A DNA stretch of 64,000 nt from Streptomyces sp. DH5 (GCF_020873915.1 NZ_JAHWGP010000021.1:85463-149462); one strand, 5' to 3'; counted from the first letter of the stretch, positions 26,330 through 38,620 are shown. The notes: a model not told the origin generated them from the sequence alone. Numbers and translations are program-made.

Positions 26330-26509
26330 TTACTCGTCGTCCTCGTCGTCCAGGCGGGCCAGCCAGGTGGCCAGGCGTTCCACCGGGACCTCGAAATCGG
26401 GGTTGAGGTCGACGAACGTCCTCAGCTGCTCGGCCAGCCACTCGAAGGTGACCTCCTCCTCGCCGCGCCGCTTCTCCAGTTCCTCGATGCCACGGTCCGT
26501 GAAGTACAT
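26330..26509 (-). CDS. Small acidic protein of DUF6104 type
   Basis: 59 residues starting MYFTDRGIEELEKRRGEEEV and ending in an acidic run (LDDEDDE). This short protein is conserved upstream or downstream of kgd in streptomycetes as I recall it. It has no catalytic motif and no membrane segment. Start ATG 26509 after AAGGA-like sequence. The much longer open frame covering the same bases continues into kgd antisense and is a shadow. Function unknown. Confidence 0.75.
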   Translation of the reverse strand: MYFTDRGIEELEKRRGEEEVTFEWLAEQLRTFVDLNPDFEVPVERLATWLARLDDEDDE

Positions 26510-26537
26510 GAGGACAAGGATATGTGCGGGAAAACGG

Positions 26538-26573
26538 GCGGGCCGCACCCCCCCGGGGGGGGGTGCGGCCCGC
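26538..26573. terminator. Very stable hairpin terminator of kgd
   Basis: A 17-bp perfect stem (GCGGGCCGCACCCCCCC and its complement) with a 2-nt loop at 26555-26556. It begins 17 nt after the kgd stop codon reading leftward, and lies between kgd and the DUF6104-like gene. Confidence 0.75.
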
Positions 26574-26589
26574 GCGTACGGCCGGAGGG

Positions 26590-29500
26590 CTACGCCTCGA
26601 AGACCTCGCGCACCAGCTGCTCCTGCTCGGCCTGGTGGCGCTTGGCGGAGCCGACCGCGGGGGACGAGCCGTGCGGCCGCGAGATGCGGCGCAGACGCTC
26701 GGCGTGCGGGAGGTCGGCGCCGACCGCCAGGTCGAGGTGGTCGATCAGGTTGAGCGCGATGAACGGCCAGGCACCCTGGTTCGCCGGCTCCTCCTGGGCC
26801 CACAGGTACTTCTCGGCGTTCGGGTACTTCTTGATCTCCGCCTGGAGCTCCGCACCCGGCAGCGGGTACAGGCGCTCGATGCGGATGATCGCCGTGTCCG
26901 TCGTGCCGCGCTTCTTCCGCTCGGCGTCGAGGTCGTAGTAGACCTTGCCGGCCGTGAAGACGACCTTCTTCACCGCGGCCGGGTCGACCGAGGTGTCGCC
27001 GATGACCGGGCGGAACTGGCCCGTGGTGAACTCCTCCGCCGTCGAGGCCGCGGCCTTCAGGCGCAGCATCGACTTCGGCGTGAAGACGACCAGCGGCTTG
27101 TGGTGCGGGTTGTGCACCTGCCACCGCAGGAGGTGGAAGTAGTTCGCCGGCGACGTCGGCATCGCGACCGTCATGTTGTTCTGCGCGCAGAGCTGCAGGA
27201 ACCGCTCCGGGCGGGCCGAGGAGTGGTCCGGGCCCTGGCCCTCGTAACCGTGGGGGAGGAGCAGGACCACACCGGAGGTCTGGGCCCACTTCTGCTCGGC
27301 GGAGGAGATGAACTCGTCCACGACGGTCTGTGCGCCGTTGACGAAGTCACCGAACTGCGCCTCCCACAGCACGAGCGCGTCGGGGCGGGCCAGCGAGTAG
27401 CCGTACTCGAAGCCCATCGCCGCGTACTCGGACAGCAGGGAGTTGTAGACGTTCAGCCGGCCCTGGTCCTCGGAGAGGTACTGCAGCGGCGTGTACTCGT
27501 CGCCCGTGCTGCGGTCGATGATGACCGCGTGACGCTGGCCGAAGGTGCCGCGCTGGGAGTCCTGGCCGGCCAGACGGACCGGCACGCCCTCCAGCAGCAG
27601 CGAACCGAACGCCAGGGTCTCGCCCATGCCCCAGTCGATGGTGCCGTCCTCGACCATCGTCGCCCGGCGCTGCAGCTGCGGCAGCAGACGCGGGTGGACG
27701 GTGATGTGGTCGGGGACGTTCACCTGGGACTCGGCGATCCGCTTGACGATCTCCGTGGTCACCGCGGTGTTCACGGCGACCGGGAACTCGGCCTGCGGGT
27801 CGGAGGACTCGACGGACGCGGGCTGGCTGGTGGCCTCACGGACCTCCGTGAAGACCTTCTCCAGCTGGCCCTGGTAGTCCTGCAGCGCCTGCTCGGCCTC
27901 TTCCAGGGTGATGTCGCCGCGACCGATGAGGGACTCGGTGTAGAGCTTGCGCACCGAGCGCTTCTTGTCGATCAGGTCGTACATCAGCGGCTGGGTGAAG
28001 GCCGGGTTGTCCGACTCGTTGTGACCGCGGCGGCGGTAGCAGATGAGGTCGATCACCACGTCCTTGTTGAACGCCTGGCGGAACTCGAAGGCCAGGCGCG
28101 CGACGCGCACCACCGCCTCCGGGTCGTCGCCGTTCACGTGGAAGATCGGGGCCTCGATCATGCGGGCCACGTCGGTGGCGTACATCGACGAGCGCGAGGA
28201 CTCCGGGGCGGCGGTGAAGCCGACCTGGTTGTTGATGACGATGTGGACCGTGCCGCCGGTGCGGTAGCCGCGCAGCTGCGACATGTTCAGGGTCTCGGCC
28301 ACCACGCCCTGGCCCGCGAAGGCCGCGTCGCCGTGGATCGCCACCGGCAGGACCGTGAAGTCCGTGCCGCCCTTGCCGATGATGTCCTGCTTGGCGCGGG
28401 CGACGCCCTCCAGGACCGGGTCGACCGCCTCCAGGTGGGAGGGGTTGGCGACCAGGGAGACCTTGATCTGCTCGCCGTCCAGGCCGGTGAAGGTCCCCTC
28501 GGCGCCCAGGTGGTACTTCACGTCGCCGGAGCCGTGCATCGACTTCGGGTCGAGGTTGCCCTCGAACTCGCGGAAGATCTGCGCGTACGACTTGCCGACG
28601 ATGTTGGCGAGCACGTTCAGCCGGCCGCGGTGGGCCATGCCGATGACGACCTCGTCCAGACGGGACTCGGCGGCCGAGTCCAGCACGGCGTCGAGCAGCG
28701 GGATGACGGACTCGCCGCCCTCCAGGGAGAAGCGCTTCTGGCCGACGTACTTCGTCTGCAGGAAGGTCTCGAACGCCTCCGCGGCGTTCAGCCGGCGCAG
28801 GATGCGCAGCTGCTCCTCGCGCTCGGGCTTGGTGTGCGAGCGCTCGATGCGGTCCTGGATCCACTTGCGCTGCTTCGGGTCCTGGATGTGCATGAACTCG
28901 ACACCGGTGGTGCGGCAGTACGAGTCGCGCAGCACGCCGAGGATGTCGCGCAGCTTCATCAGGGACTTGCCGGCGAAGCCGCCGACGGCGAACTCGCGCT
29001 CCAGGTCCCACAGGGTGAGGCCGTGCTCGACGATGTCCAGGTCGGGGTGCTTGCGCTGGCGGTACTCCAGCGGGTCGGTGTCGGCCATGACGTGGCCGCG
29101 GACCCGGTAGGAGTGGATCAGCTCGAAGACCCGGGCGGCCTTGGTGACGTCGTCGTCGTGGGAGGCGTCGATGTCCTTGAGCCAGCGCACCGGCTCGTAG
29201 GGGATGCGCAGCGCCTCGAAGATCTCGTCGTAGAAGTCGTTCTCGCCGAGGAGGAGGTTGGCGACCTGGCGCAGGAACTCGCCGGAGGCGGCGCCCTGGA
29301 TCACCCGGTGGTCGTAGGTCGACGTGAGCGTCATGACCTTGGAGATGCCGAGCTTGTTCAGGGTGTCCTGGCTGGTGCCCTGGAACTCCGCCGGGTAGTC
29401 CATCGAGCCGACGCCGAGGATCACCGACTGGCCGGGCATCAGACGCGGCACGGAGTGCACGGTGCCCAGGCCGCCGGGGTTGGTCAGGGAGACCGTGACG

Positions 29501-30381
29501 CCGGTGAAGTCGTCCATCGTCAGCTTGTTGTCGCGGGCGCGACGGACGATGTCCTCGTAGGCCTGCCAGAACTCGAAGAAGTTCAGCGTCTCGGCCTTCT
29601 TGATGGCCGCGACGACGAGCTGGCGGTCGCCGTTGGGCTTGACCAGGTCGATGGCCAGACCGAGGTTGACGTGCTCCGGCTTCACCAGGGTCGGCTTGCC
29701 GTCCACCCGGGCGAAGGAGTGGTTCATCGCCGGCATGGCCTTGATGGCCTGCACCATCGCGTAGCCGATGAGGTGCGTGAAGGAGATCTTCCCGCCCCGG
29801 GCCCGCTTCAGGTGGTTGTTGATGACGATGCGGTTGTCGAACAGCAGCTTCACCGGGACCGCGCGCACGGACGTGGCCGTGGGCAGCTCCAGGGAGGCGT
29901 CCATGTTCTTCGCCACGGCGGCGGACGGGCCGCGCAGGGTCACCTGCTCGGGGCCGGCCTTCGCCTCGCCGGCGGGCTCCGCCTTGGGCTTGGCCTCGGC
30001 CTTCGGCTTCGCCGGGGCGGGCTTCGCGGCAGGCTGCGCGGGCGCGGCGGCCTTCGCCGGAGCGGCGGGCGCCGCGGCGGCGGGTGCCGGCGCGGCGGCA
30101 GCGGGCTGCGCGGGCGCGGCAGGCCGGTCCGGGGACGGGGCGGAGGTTCCCGCGGCCCCCGCGGCCGCGTTACCCGCCGGTGCCGAGGTCGCAGGCGCGC
30201 CCGGCTTGTAGTCGGCGAAGAAGTCCCACCAGGCTCGGTCCACCGAGTTCGGGTCCTGGAGGTACTGCTGGTAGATCTCGTCGACGAGCCATTCGTTGGC
30301 ACCGAAGGCCGCAGCGGGGTTCTTGCCCGCTTGGTCGGTGTCGGTCGAGATGCTCGAGTTACTGGGGGACTGTGGCGACAC
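26590..30381 (-). CDS. kgd: Multifunctional 2-oxoglutarate dehydrogenase/decarboxylase (fused E1-E2)
   Basis: 1263 residues combining E2 succinyltransferase and E1 decarboxylase, as in actinobacterial Kgd/OdhA. Order: an N-terminal docking segment ([20 protein letters not shown]), an Ala/Pro-rich linker (about 60-145), the E2 catalytic domain (about 145-390, ending [16 protein letters not shown]), and the ThDP-dependent E1 (rest) with the cofactor loop [17 protein letters not shown] and INNQVGF. The Lys-poor linker lacks a lipoyl domain, so lipoyl groups come from another subunit. TCA-cycle step converting 2-oxoglutarate to succinyl-CoA. GTG start at 30381. Actinobacterial forms are controlled by FHA proteins of the OdhI/GarA type. 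Confidence 0.95.
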   Translation of the reverse strand: MSPQSPSNSSISTDTDQAGKNPAAAFGANEWLVDEIYQQYLQDPNSVDRAWWDFFADYKPGAPATSAPAGNAAAGAAGTSAPSPDRPAAPAQPAAAAPAPAAAAPAAPAKAAAPAQPAAKPAPAKPKAEAKPKAEPAGEAKAGPEQVTLRGPSAAVAKNMDASLELPTATSVRAVPVKLLFDNRIVINNHLKRARGGKISFTHLIGYAMVQAIKAMPAMNHSFARVDGKPTLVKPEHVNLGLAIDLVKPNGDRQLVVAAIKKAETLNFFEFWQAYEDIVRRARDNKLTMDDFTGVTVSLTNPGGLGTVHSVPRLMPGQSVILGVGSMDYPAEFQGTSQDTLNKLGISKVMTLTSTYDHRVIQGAASGEFLRQVANLLLGENDFYDEIFEALRIPYEPVRWLKDIDASHDDDVTKAARVFELIHSYRVRGHVMADTDPLEYRQRKHPDLDIVEHGLTLWDLEREFAVGGFAGKSLMKLRDILGVLRDSYCRTTGVEFMHIQDPKQRKWIQDRIERSHTKPEREEQLRILRRLNAAEAFETFLQTKYVGQKRFSLEGGESVIPLLDAVLDSAAESRLDEVVIGMAHRGRLNVLANIVGKSYAQIFREFEGNLDPKSMHGSGDVKYHLGAEGTFTGLDGEQIKVSLVANPSHLEAVDPVLEGVARAKQDIIGKGGTDFTVLPVAIHGDAAFAGQGVVAETLNMSQLRGYRTGGTVHIVINNQVGFTAAPESSRSSMYATDVARMIEAPIFHVNGDDPEAVVRVARLAFEFRQAFNKDVVIDLICYRRRGHNESDNPAFTQPLMYDLIDKKRSVRKLYTESLIGRGDITLEEAEQALQDYQGQLEKVFTEVREATSQPASVESSDPQAEFPVAVNTAVTTEIVKRIAESQVNVPDHITVHPRLLPQLQRRATMVEDGTIDWGMGETLAFGSLLLEGVPVRLAGQDSQRGTFGQRHAVIIDRSTGDEYTPLQYLSEDQGRLNVYNSLLSEYAAMGFEYGYSLARPDALVLWEAQFGDFVNGAQTVVDEFISSAEQKWAQTSGVVLLLPHGYEGQGPDHSSARPERFLQLCAQNNMTVAMPTSPANYFHLLRWQVHNPHHKPLVVFTPKSMLRLKAAASTAEEFTTGQFRPVIGDTSVDPAAVKKVVFTAGKVYYDLDAERKKRGTTDTAIIRIERLYPLPGAELQAEIKKYPNAEKYLWAQEEPANQGAWPFIALNLIDHLDLAVGADLPHAERLRRISRPHGSSPAVGSAKRHQAEQEQLVREVFEA

Positions 30382-30672
30382 GGCGTCAACCGCCCTCTTC
30401 CGCTTCGCAAGATGATGGACAGCGGAAATAAAGGCTACGCCCCCGAGCGCGAGAAGGTCAGGCCGGGCCCGTTCATCGTCGCGTAAGTCACATCCACACG
30501 GGTGTTTCGGCGCATGAAATGGCGGGAAACAAGCAGGGTTTCGGTTCTTCCGGCGGCTTTCGGCATCGCTCGGCCGGGGCTCGGCGCGCAGTTCGCGCGG
30601 GCCCGTGCCTGATCACGCGTGTCCGCCGGCGCGGACACGGATGGATCTTGTGGCTCCGCTTCGAACTTTACG

Positions 30673-31785
30673 TCAACTTGGTACGGACGGAGTTCCCGGA
30701 AGAGTGATGAGAATGCGGCAGCCCCGCTCGGATTCGGCCACTCCGATCCGGCCGCCGTGCAGATCCACGGCCCAGCGGGCGATCGCCAGGCCGAGACCGG
30801 TGCCGCCGTCGCTGCCCGGGCCGTGCGGCCGGTTGACGTTGCCGCGGTTGAACCGCTCGAAGACCCGGTGCCACTCGGTGCGCGGAATGCCCGGCCCCTC
30901 GTCCAGCACCTCCAGCTCCAGCGAGTCCGGCCGGTCGCCCCGCCGTGCCCGGACCGTCACCCGGCCGTGCGGCGGGCTGTGCTTGACCGCGTTGTCGATC
31001 AGGTTGGCGACGACCTGGTGGATGCGCTCCGGATCGGCGTGGGCGGTGAGCTCCGGCGGCGACACGTCGAGGTGCAGATGGACGTCCGTACGGGTGTGGC
31101 TGCCGGAGCCGGAGGCCATGTCCGGGCGGGCGGAGGCGAGCATGTTGGCCTCCTTGAGCACGCCCGACAGGTACGGCCACACCTCGAAGCGGCGCTTCTT
31201 CAGCGGCACGACCCCGTTGTCCAGGCGGGAGAGGTCGAGCAGCGTCTCCACCAGGCGTCCCAGCCGCTCGGTCTGCTTCAGGGCCGTGCGCATCGTCTCG
31301 GGGTCGGCCCGGGTGACGCCGTCGACGATGTTCTCCAGCACGGCGCGCAGCCCCGCGATGGGGGTGCGCAGCTCGTGCGAGACGTTGGCCACCAGTTCCT
31401 TGCGCTGGCGGTCCTGCGCCTCCAGTTCGTCCGCCATGACGTTGATCGTCTCGGCCAGGTCGCCCAGCTCGTCCCGGCGGTTCTCCCGCACCCGGCGGGT
31501 GTAGTCGCCGTGCGAGATGGAGCGGGCCACGGCGTTCATGTCGTCCAGCGGCGCGGTGAGCGAGTGCGCCACGAACTGCGTGATGAGCAGGGTGGCGATC
31601 ATCGAGAAGACCGTGATGAAGCGCAGTTCCGTCTTGGTGTGCACGGCGATCACCGACAGCCCGGTGGTGATCAGGACCGAGACGACGACGAGGGCGCCGA
31701 GTTTGGTCTTGATCGAGAACGGGCGTACGCCACCCCAGGGCCACGAGTCCCGGGGGCGCCCGCGTCCGGCCGGCCCGCCGCTCAT
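30673..31785 (-). CDS. Intramembrane-sensing histidine kinase
   Basis: 370 residues. Two membrane spans (about 28-48 and 54-73) are joined by only about six residues, then come a HAMP linker (SLTAPLDDMNAVARSISHGD), the phospho-acceptor VANVSHELRTPIAGL (H137) and the ATPase domain with NLIDNAVKHSP and GSDGGTGLGLAIARW. With almost no extracytoplasmic loop it should sense membrane stress or a partner protein. Its ATG overlaps the stop of the response regulator (ATGA, 31782-31785), so the two form one operon and a cognate pair. Confidence 0.92.
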   Translation of the reverse strand: MSGGPAGRGRPRDSWPWGGVRPFSIKTKLGALVVVSVLITTGLSVIAVHTKTELRFITVFSMIATLLITQFVAHSLTAPLDDMNAVARSISHGDYTRRVRENRRDELGDLAETINVMADELEAQDRQRKELVANVSHELRTPIAGLRAVLENIVDGVTRADPETMRTALKQTERLGRLVETLLDLSRLDNGVVPLKKRRFEVWPYLSGVLKEANMLASARPDMASGSGSHTRTDVHLHLDVSPPELTAHADPERIHQVVANLIDNAVKHSPPHGRVTVRARRGDRPDSLELEVLDEGPGIPRTEWHRVFERFNRGNVNRPHGPGSDGGTGLGLAIARWAVDLHGGRIGVAESERGCRILITLPGTPSVPS

Positions 31786-32522
31786 GGCGTCGGCGTCTCC
31801 AGGGCGTAGCCCACACCGTGCACGGTGCGGATCCGCTCGGCGCCGATCTTCCGGCGCAGTGCCTTGATGTGGCTGTCGACGGTGCGGGTTCCGGAGGCGT
31901 CCGCCCAGTCCCACACCTCGGCCAGCAGCTGCTCGCGGGAGAGCACCGCGCGGGGCGTGTTCGCCAGGCAGACCAGCAGGTCGAACTCGGTGGGCGTCAG
32001 GTGGACGTCCTCGCTGCGCACCCGCACCCTGCGCTGCGCGTGGTCGATCTCCAGTTCGCCCAGGCGCAGGACGCCGCTGCGCGGGGTGGTGGCCGCGAGG
32101 GCCGCCCGCTCCATGCGACGCAGCAGCACGTGCACGCGCGCCGCCAGCTCCCGCATGGAGAACGGCTTGGTCATGTAGTCGTCGGCGCCGACGCCGAGAC
32201 CCACCAGCATGTCCGTCTCGTCGTCCCGCGCGGTGAGCATCATGACCGGCACCGGCCGCTGGGCCTGCACGCGCCGGCAGACCTCCAGGCCGTCGAAGCC
32301 GGGCAGCATGATGTCGAGGATCAGCAGGTCGGGCTGCCAGGCCTCCGCCGTGTCCACCGCGGACGGGCCGTCGCCCGCCGTTTGCACCAGGAACCCTTCG
32401 GCGCGCAGGCGGGTCGCGATGGCGTCCACGATCGTCGCGTCGTCCTCGACCACGAGGATCCGGCGCTGTGCGCCCGGTGTGGTCGCCGCCGTGCCGTTGT
32501 GGGAGGTCTGTGTCTGCTCCAT
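31782..32522 (-). CDS. OmpR-family response regulator
   Basis: 246 residues. Receiver domain about 20-135 with acidic pocket VVEDDATIV, phosphorylation site D70 in LLILDIMLPGFDG and K119 in YMTKPFS. A winged-helix output domain follows (LTPTEFDLLVCLANTPRAVL and TRTVDSHIKALRRKIGAERI). Starts at ATG 32522 with CAGGGGCGG upstream; the frame to 32582 is a longer alternative. Partner of the adjacent kinase. Targets unknown. Confidence 0.92.
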   Translation of the reverse strand: MEQTQTSHNGTAATTPGAQRRILVVEDDATIVDAIATRLRAEGFLVQTAGDGPSAVDTAEAWQPDLLILDIMLPGFDGLEVCRRVQAQRPVPVMMLTARDDETDMLVGLGVGADDYMTKPFSMRELAARVHVLLRRMERAALAATTPRSGVLRLGELEIDHAQRRVRVRSEDVHLTPTEFDLLVCLANTPRAVLSREQLLAEVWDWADASGTRTVDSHIKALRRKIGAERIRTVHGVGYALETPTP

Positions 32523-32648
32523 CGCCCGCCCCTGAGGTGTGCTTTTTCCGGATTCCGTGGGGTGAATCCGTCGTCTGCGCATCGCTGCGATCGACGCTTG
32601 AATGATCCGTGTCAGGGCAGCAGCGTACGGGGATGCACCTCGCCTTTG

Positions 32649-33338
32649 CTATCCAGGGCTGATGCCGATGTGGACGACGTCCGGAACGCCCCGGGCAACG
32701 GGGATCTCTTCGGTACGCACCTGCCGGAACCCGGCATTCCGCAAGGTTCCCTCGAATTCCGGGGACGGCCTCGCGGACCAGACCGCGAGTACTCCGCCCG
32801 GATTCAACACTCTTGCGCACGCCTTGAGTCCGGCCTGCGCATAGAGTCCCCGGTTGTCCTCGGTGACGGTCCAGTCGGGCCCGTTGTCGATATCGAGGCA
32901 CAGCGCGTCGAACGTGTCGGACGTCTCGTTGACGTAGGCGACGAGATCCGTCTCGACGATGTCCGTGCGGGGGTCGGCGAGGGCCCGCGCGGAGAGTTCC
33001 GACAGCGGTCCGGAGCGGTGCCATGCGATGACGGCCGGCTCGCGTTCCACCACGGTGATCCGGGCCCACCGGGGCTGCCCCGCCGCGTGGGCGAGCGAGA
33101 AGCCGACCCCGAGTCCCCCGATCAGCACCCGCGGGCTCGTCACGCGGGTGTCGAGGGCGGCCAGGGCGGCGTCGACCAGCCGCCGTTCCGACCGGCCGTC
33201 GGAGGTGTCCATCAGGAAGCAGCCGTTGGCGATGATCTGCAGCAGGCCACCGTGCCTGCGCAGCACGACCTCGCCGTACGGGCCCTCGCGGCGGTCCAGG
33301 ACCTCGGGAGGCTCGGGAATGTCGTAGGGGGTGGGCAT
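32649..33338 (-). CDS. Spermidine-synthase-like methyltransferase-fold protein
   Basis: 229 residues with a short N-terminal beta hairpin (PYGEVVLRRHGGLLQIIANG) and a Rossmann domain. The SAM/dcSAM-binding loop is VLIGGLGVGFSLAHA, with VVEREPAVIAWHR after it and DALCLDIDNGPDW as the acidic substrate loop. The usual spermidine synthase DxxE pair is not obvious, so it may not make polyamines. Start ATG 33338. It lies between the two-component operon and lon, read away from lon. Confidence 0.75.
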   Translation of the reverse strand: MPTPYDIPEPPEVLDRREGPYGEVVLRRHGGLLQIIANGCFLMDTSDGRSERRLVDAALAALDTRVTSPRVLIGGLGVGFSLAHAAGQPRWARITVVEREPAVIAWHRSGPLSELSARALADPRTDIVETDLVAYVNETSDTFDALCLDIDNGPDWTVTEDNRGLYAQAGLKACARVLNPGGVLAVWSARPSPEFEGTLRNAGFRQVRTEEIPVARGVPDVVHIGISPG

Positions 33339-33447
33339 GCGTTCATCCTGGCAGTCGCCGTTCCGCGGTGGCCGGGGGCTCCGGGACCCCGCAGCGGTGA
33401 TCGCTGAGAGCGAACGCGTCCCCGGGAACATTCGGCGGCTCCCCTGC

Positions 33448-33468
33448 ATTGAGTCGGCATAGCTCAAC
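33448..33468. promoter_or_regulatory. HAIR box (HspR binding site) for lon
   Basis: ATTGAGT-7 nt-GCTCAAC (33448-33468) matches the HspR-associated inverted repeat CTTGAGT-N7-ACTCAAG at the central positions of both arms. It sits 22 nt before the lon ATG. In Streptomyces, HspR is known to repress lon through such a site, so heat induction is expected. Confidence 0.85.
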
Positions 33469-33489
33469 TTGACTGCCGAAGGGGAGATC

Positions 33490-35904
<2,415 letters not shown>

Positions 35905-35974
35905 CGGGGGCGGCCGGGCGGAGGGTCCGGGACCCGTGAGGGGGATGCTGTCGGTCAGTCCGGGCCCTCGCGTG

Positions 35975-36017
35975 ACGTCGGCTCCCAGGACCCGGTTGTG
36001 GTCTTGGGGGCCGACGT
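35975..36017. terminator. 18-bp hairpin downstream of lon
   Basis: ACGTCGGCTCCCAGGACC pairs with GGTCTTGGGGGCCGACGT, perfect except for two G-T positions, around a 7-nt loop. It is the probable lon terminator. As it directly precedes transposase debris it could instead be the retained end of an insertion element. Confidence 0.6.
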
Positions 36018-36029
36018 CGTTCGGGGAGG

Positions 36030-36240
36030 GTGTCGAGGTCGATGCGGCCGGCAGGGCTGGGTGAGGTTCCGGCGGAGACAGCGCGGGTGGCGCGGGCGGC
36101 CTTCCCGGAGGGCAGCCCGGCGATCCGGGTGCGTGACGGGCCGGGTCCGTCGTTCGGCGACGGGCGGTTCGCGGATCTGTTCCCGGTTCGGGGGAGGCCT
36201 GCCTTCCGTGAGGGGGACCCGGGCCCTCCAGCGCTGCCGG
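36030..36240 (+). pseudogene. N-terminal remnant of an IS1182-family transposase
   Basis: A frame opening VSRSMRPAGLGEVPAETARV and continuing ARAAFPEGSPAIRVRDG and FGDGRFADLFPVRGRPA closely follows the pattern of IS1182-type transposase N-termini (EVPxxTxRVARAAFPxG, then RD, then FADLFPxRGRPG). After about 60 codons the homology dissolves into a Pro/Gly-rich stretch, and the leftward lysozyme gene begins its 3' end at 36249. The catalytic DDE part is missing. Only a 5' fragment survives. Confidence 0.6.
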
Positions 36241-36248
36241 GGAGGGGC

Positions 36249-37073
36249 TCAGCCGGCCGCGAAGGTGCGCAGCCCGTCGAGGGTGCCGTTGAAGCGGTCG
36301 TGGTCGCCGACGGTCGGGCCGGTCGAGGTGTACTGCCACATCGTGTACGTGCTCCAGCCGGCGGGCAGTTCGCCCACGGTGGAGGCGTATCGGGCCACCC
36401 ACAGGGGAGTGGTGGCGGCGAAGCCGGAGTAGTTGCCGGTGCACTGTTTCCACCAGCTGGTCGCCGTGTAGATGACGGCGTCACGGCCGGTGCGGGCCCG
36501 GTACCGGTCCAGGAAGTCGCGGATCCAGCTCACCATCGAGGCCGCGGACTTGCCGTAGCAGTCGTCGCCGTACGGGTTCCACTCGATGTCCAGCACGCCC
36601 GGCAGGGTCCGTCCGTCGGCGGACCAGGCGCCGCCGCGGTCCACGAAGTAGTCGGCCTGGGCTGCGCCGCTCGCGGTGTCGGGGGTCGCGAAGTGGTACG
36701 CGCCGCGGACCATGCCGACGTCGTAGGAGCCGTCGTACTGCTGGGCGTGGTACGGGTTGGTGTAGTACGTGCCCTCCGTGGCCTTGACGTAGGCCCATCG
36801 GACCCCGCTGTTCCACAGGGTCGTCCAGGCCACCTCGCCCTGGTGGCTGGAGACGTCCACGCCCTCCGTCTGGGTGGAGCGGGCGGTGGGGACGCCGCCC
36901 TGGCCGTCGTGGGCGACGACGCCCATGCCCATGTGGGCGGAGCCGCGCGGCGGGAGCGTGGGTGAGGAGCCGTCCGCGGCGGCGGTGCCGGGGAGGGTGA
37001 GGGCCGCGAGCAGGACCGCTCCGGCGGCCGGGAGCGCGGACATTCGGGTGAGGCGGGATCTGTGCACAGGCAT
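36249..37073 (-). CDS. Secreted GH25 lysozyme
   Basis: 274-residue precursor. The signal peptide runs through LPAAGAVLLAALTLPGTAAA (about residues 14-33). The GH25 barrel starts with GVDVSSHQGEVAW (catalytic-side Asp), with WAYVKATEGTYYTNPY, GAYHFATPDT and LDIEWNP (catalytic Asp/Glu) later. It cuts the beta-1,4 bond between MurNAc and GlcNAc. No separate cell-wall-binding domain. ATG 37073. It is divergent from the marR gene, with 229 bp between them. Confidence 0.9.
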   Translation of the reverse strand: MPVHRSRLTRMSALPAAGAVLLAALTLPGTAAADGSSPTLPPRGSAHMGMGVVAHDGQGGVPTARSTQTEGVDVSSHQGEVAWTTLWNSGVRWAYVKATEGTYYTNPYHAQQYDGSYDVGMVRGAYHFATPDTASGAAQADYFVDRGGAWSADGRTLPGVLDIEWNPYGDDCYGKSAASMVSWIRDFLDRYRARTGRDAVIYTATSWWKQCTGNYSGFAATTPLWVARYASTVGELPAGWSTYTMWQYTSTGPTVGDHDRFNGTLDGLRTFAAG

Positions 37074-37116
37074 GACGCATCTCCGAAAGGTCGGTGGGGG
37101 CGAACCCGGAATGTGA

Positions 37117-37136
37117 CCCACATCCCATGTAGTGGG
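37117..37136. promoter_or_regulatory. Candidate operator between lysozyme and MarR genes
   Basis: CCCAC-10 nt-GTGGG forms a 5-bp inverted repeat within the less GC-rich part of the divergent intergenic region. MarR proteins often bind such dyads near their own promoter. The repeat is short, so this is tentative. Confidence 0.3.
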
Positions 37137-37302
37137 CATGCCACGTAATCGCCTGGTAGAGACAGGACACGCGGATCACGACGGCGGGCGGAACGGCCGC
37201 GCGCTGCCGTTGGTCTACGCCTGCGAAATACTGGTGGAGCCGCGGCGGCGTCGCCACTTGGCGGGACACGCATCGAACGGGAAGACCGAGGCAGGGGCAG
37301 AC

Positions 37303-37797
37303 GTGCACGAAGACGGAAACGGCGGCGGGGACCGGGCCGGCTCCCCAGGACCCGAGCCCGATGTGGAGCAGCCCGGATTCCTCGCGCTGGAACGCGAGTT
37401 GACCCTCCTGCTGCGGCGCGCACGGGCCAGCCAGGGGGAGATGGCCCGCGCCGTCCACCCCGGCCTGGAGCCGTCCGCCTACGGGTTGCTGGTCCGTCTG
37501 GATGAGTGCGGCCGGCAGCGGGCCACCGAGCTCGCCGGCTACATCGGCGTCGGCAAGGCGACGATGTCCCGCCAGCTGCGCGCGCTGGAGGAGCTCGGCC
37601 TCGTCGGCCGCGAGCCGGACCCCGCCGACGGCCGTGCCTGGCTGGTCGCCCTCACCGACGAGGGGCGGCGGCGGGTGGGCGTGGTCCGCGAGGCCCGCCG
37701 CGCGCGGTACGCCGGCCGGCTCGCCGACTGGGACCCGGCGGAGGTCACCGAACTGGCCCGGCTGCTGAACCAGCTGAACCGGGGGACGGAGAGGTGA
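37303..37797 (+). CDS. MarR-family transcriptional regulator
   Basis: 164 residues. The winged HTH is in RATELAGYIGVGKATMSRQL and LRALEELGLVGREPDPADGR, flanked by dimerisation helices. I start at GTG 37303, preceded by GCAGGGG; the frame is open to 37132 but that part overlaps the likely divergent promoter. The likely target is itself and the divergent lysozyme gene. Ligand unknown. Confidence 0.82.
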   Translation: MHEDGNGGGDRAGSPGPEPDVEQPGFLALERELTLLLRRARASQGEMARAVHPGLEPSAYGLLVRLDECGRQRATELAGYIGVGKATMSRQLRALEELGLVGREPDPADGRAWLVALTDEGRRRVGVVREARRARYAGRLADWDPAEVTELARLLNQLNRGTER

Positions 37798-37825
37798 CCG
37801 GGCGGGTCACGGCCGCGGAGCGCCG

Positions 37826-38620
37826 CTACCGGGATGCCAGCTCCACGTAGACCACCGTCGCGTCGTCGTGCGTCTTGCCCCGGCGCGGCGCCTCCCGTTC
37901 CGCGTCCGCACGCTCCAGCGCCCGCACGCGGTCCACGAGGGACTGCGGCCCCTCCGCGCGGACCAGGGCGAGGCAGTCCGCCCAGTCGCCCCGGTGGAAC
38001 CTCTCCACCCAGCGGGCCGCACCGTCCGTCAGCGCCGTCAGGGTGCGCACCTCGCCGCGCGGCAGCGAACCGGTGACCGCGCGGGAGGCCACCGAAGGGT
38101 CCGCCGCCGCGGTGAAGAAGCCGCCCTCCCTGTTGCGCAGCGTGCCGTCCACCAGGGCGTGGGTGGCCAGCGCCGACCGCGGCAGCCGGTCCAGCCGGTC
38201 GTCACGGAGCGGGGTGACCACCCCGTCGGGCGACTCGGCCAGCAGCACCGAGTCGGACAGCACCAGGTACTCCACCGAGACCGGTGACCAGCGGGCCAGC
38301 ACCACCGTTGCCTGAGGCGTGCGAGGGTGAGAAAGGTCACAGGTTGCCGCGTGGCCGTCGGCGGTACGCGCGAGGGCGAGGGACAGCGTCTCCGGGAGGG
38401 GAACATCCGGCAGGGAAACGGTCAGTTCGGTCAGCGCGCCGCCCAGCCGGGAGGTGAACCACGGGACCGAATGCAGACAGCCGCCCCCGTCGCCCGGCGG
38501 CGTCACCCCGTCCAGCACCACGAGCGAGCCTCCCTGCCCGGAAGCAGGGAGGGCTACGCCCGCGAAGTCCTCGTTGGGGCGGCCCGGGTCACCGGGTTCC
38601 GAAACAAGCTCCGTACGCAT
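37826..38620 (-). CDS. PP2C-like protein phosphatase domain protein
   Basis: 264 residues. The metal-site pattern of PP2C/SpoIIE phosphatases is recognisable as GRPNEDFAGVALP, LVVLDGVTPPG, LVLSDSVLLAE and the terminal KTHDDATVVYVE, which supplies the last two aspartates. The conserved DG-x-G of motif 2 is present as DGVTPPGDGGG, modified. It has no sensor or membrane part. Ends 29 nt beyond the convergent marR gene. Substrate unknown; possibly a Ser/Thr phosphatase acting in regulation. Confidence 0.7.
   Translation of the reverse strand: MRTELVSEPGDPGRPNEDFAGVALPASGQGGSLVVLDGVTPPGDGGGCLHSVPWFTSRLGGALTELTVSLPDVPLPETLSLALARTADGHAATCDLSHPRTPQATVVLARWSPVSVEYLVLSDSVLLAESPDGVVTPLRDDRLDRLPRSALATHALVDGTLRNREGGFFTAAADPSVASRAVTGSLPRGEVRTLTALTDGAARWVERFHRGDWADCLALVRAEGPQSLVDRVRALERADAEREAPRRGKTHDDATVVYVELASR

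Noticed and set aside
26524-30486. Reading frame of 1320 codons opposite kgd
   Set aside because: It is the exact shadow of kgd; its codons lack third-position bias in their own frame.
36030-36965. 311-codon plus-strand frame as a complete transposase
   Set aside because: Homology to IS1182 stops after about 60 codons; the rest is antisense to the lysozyme gene.
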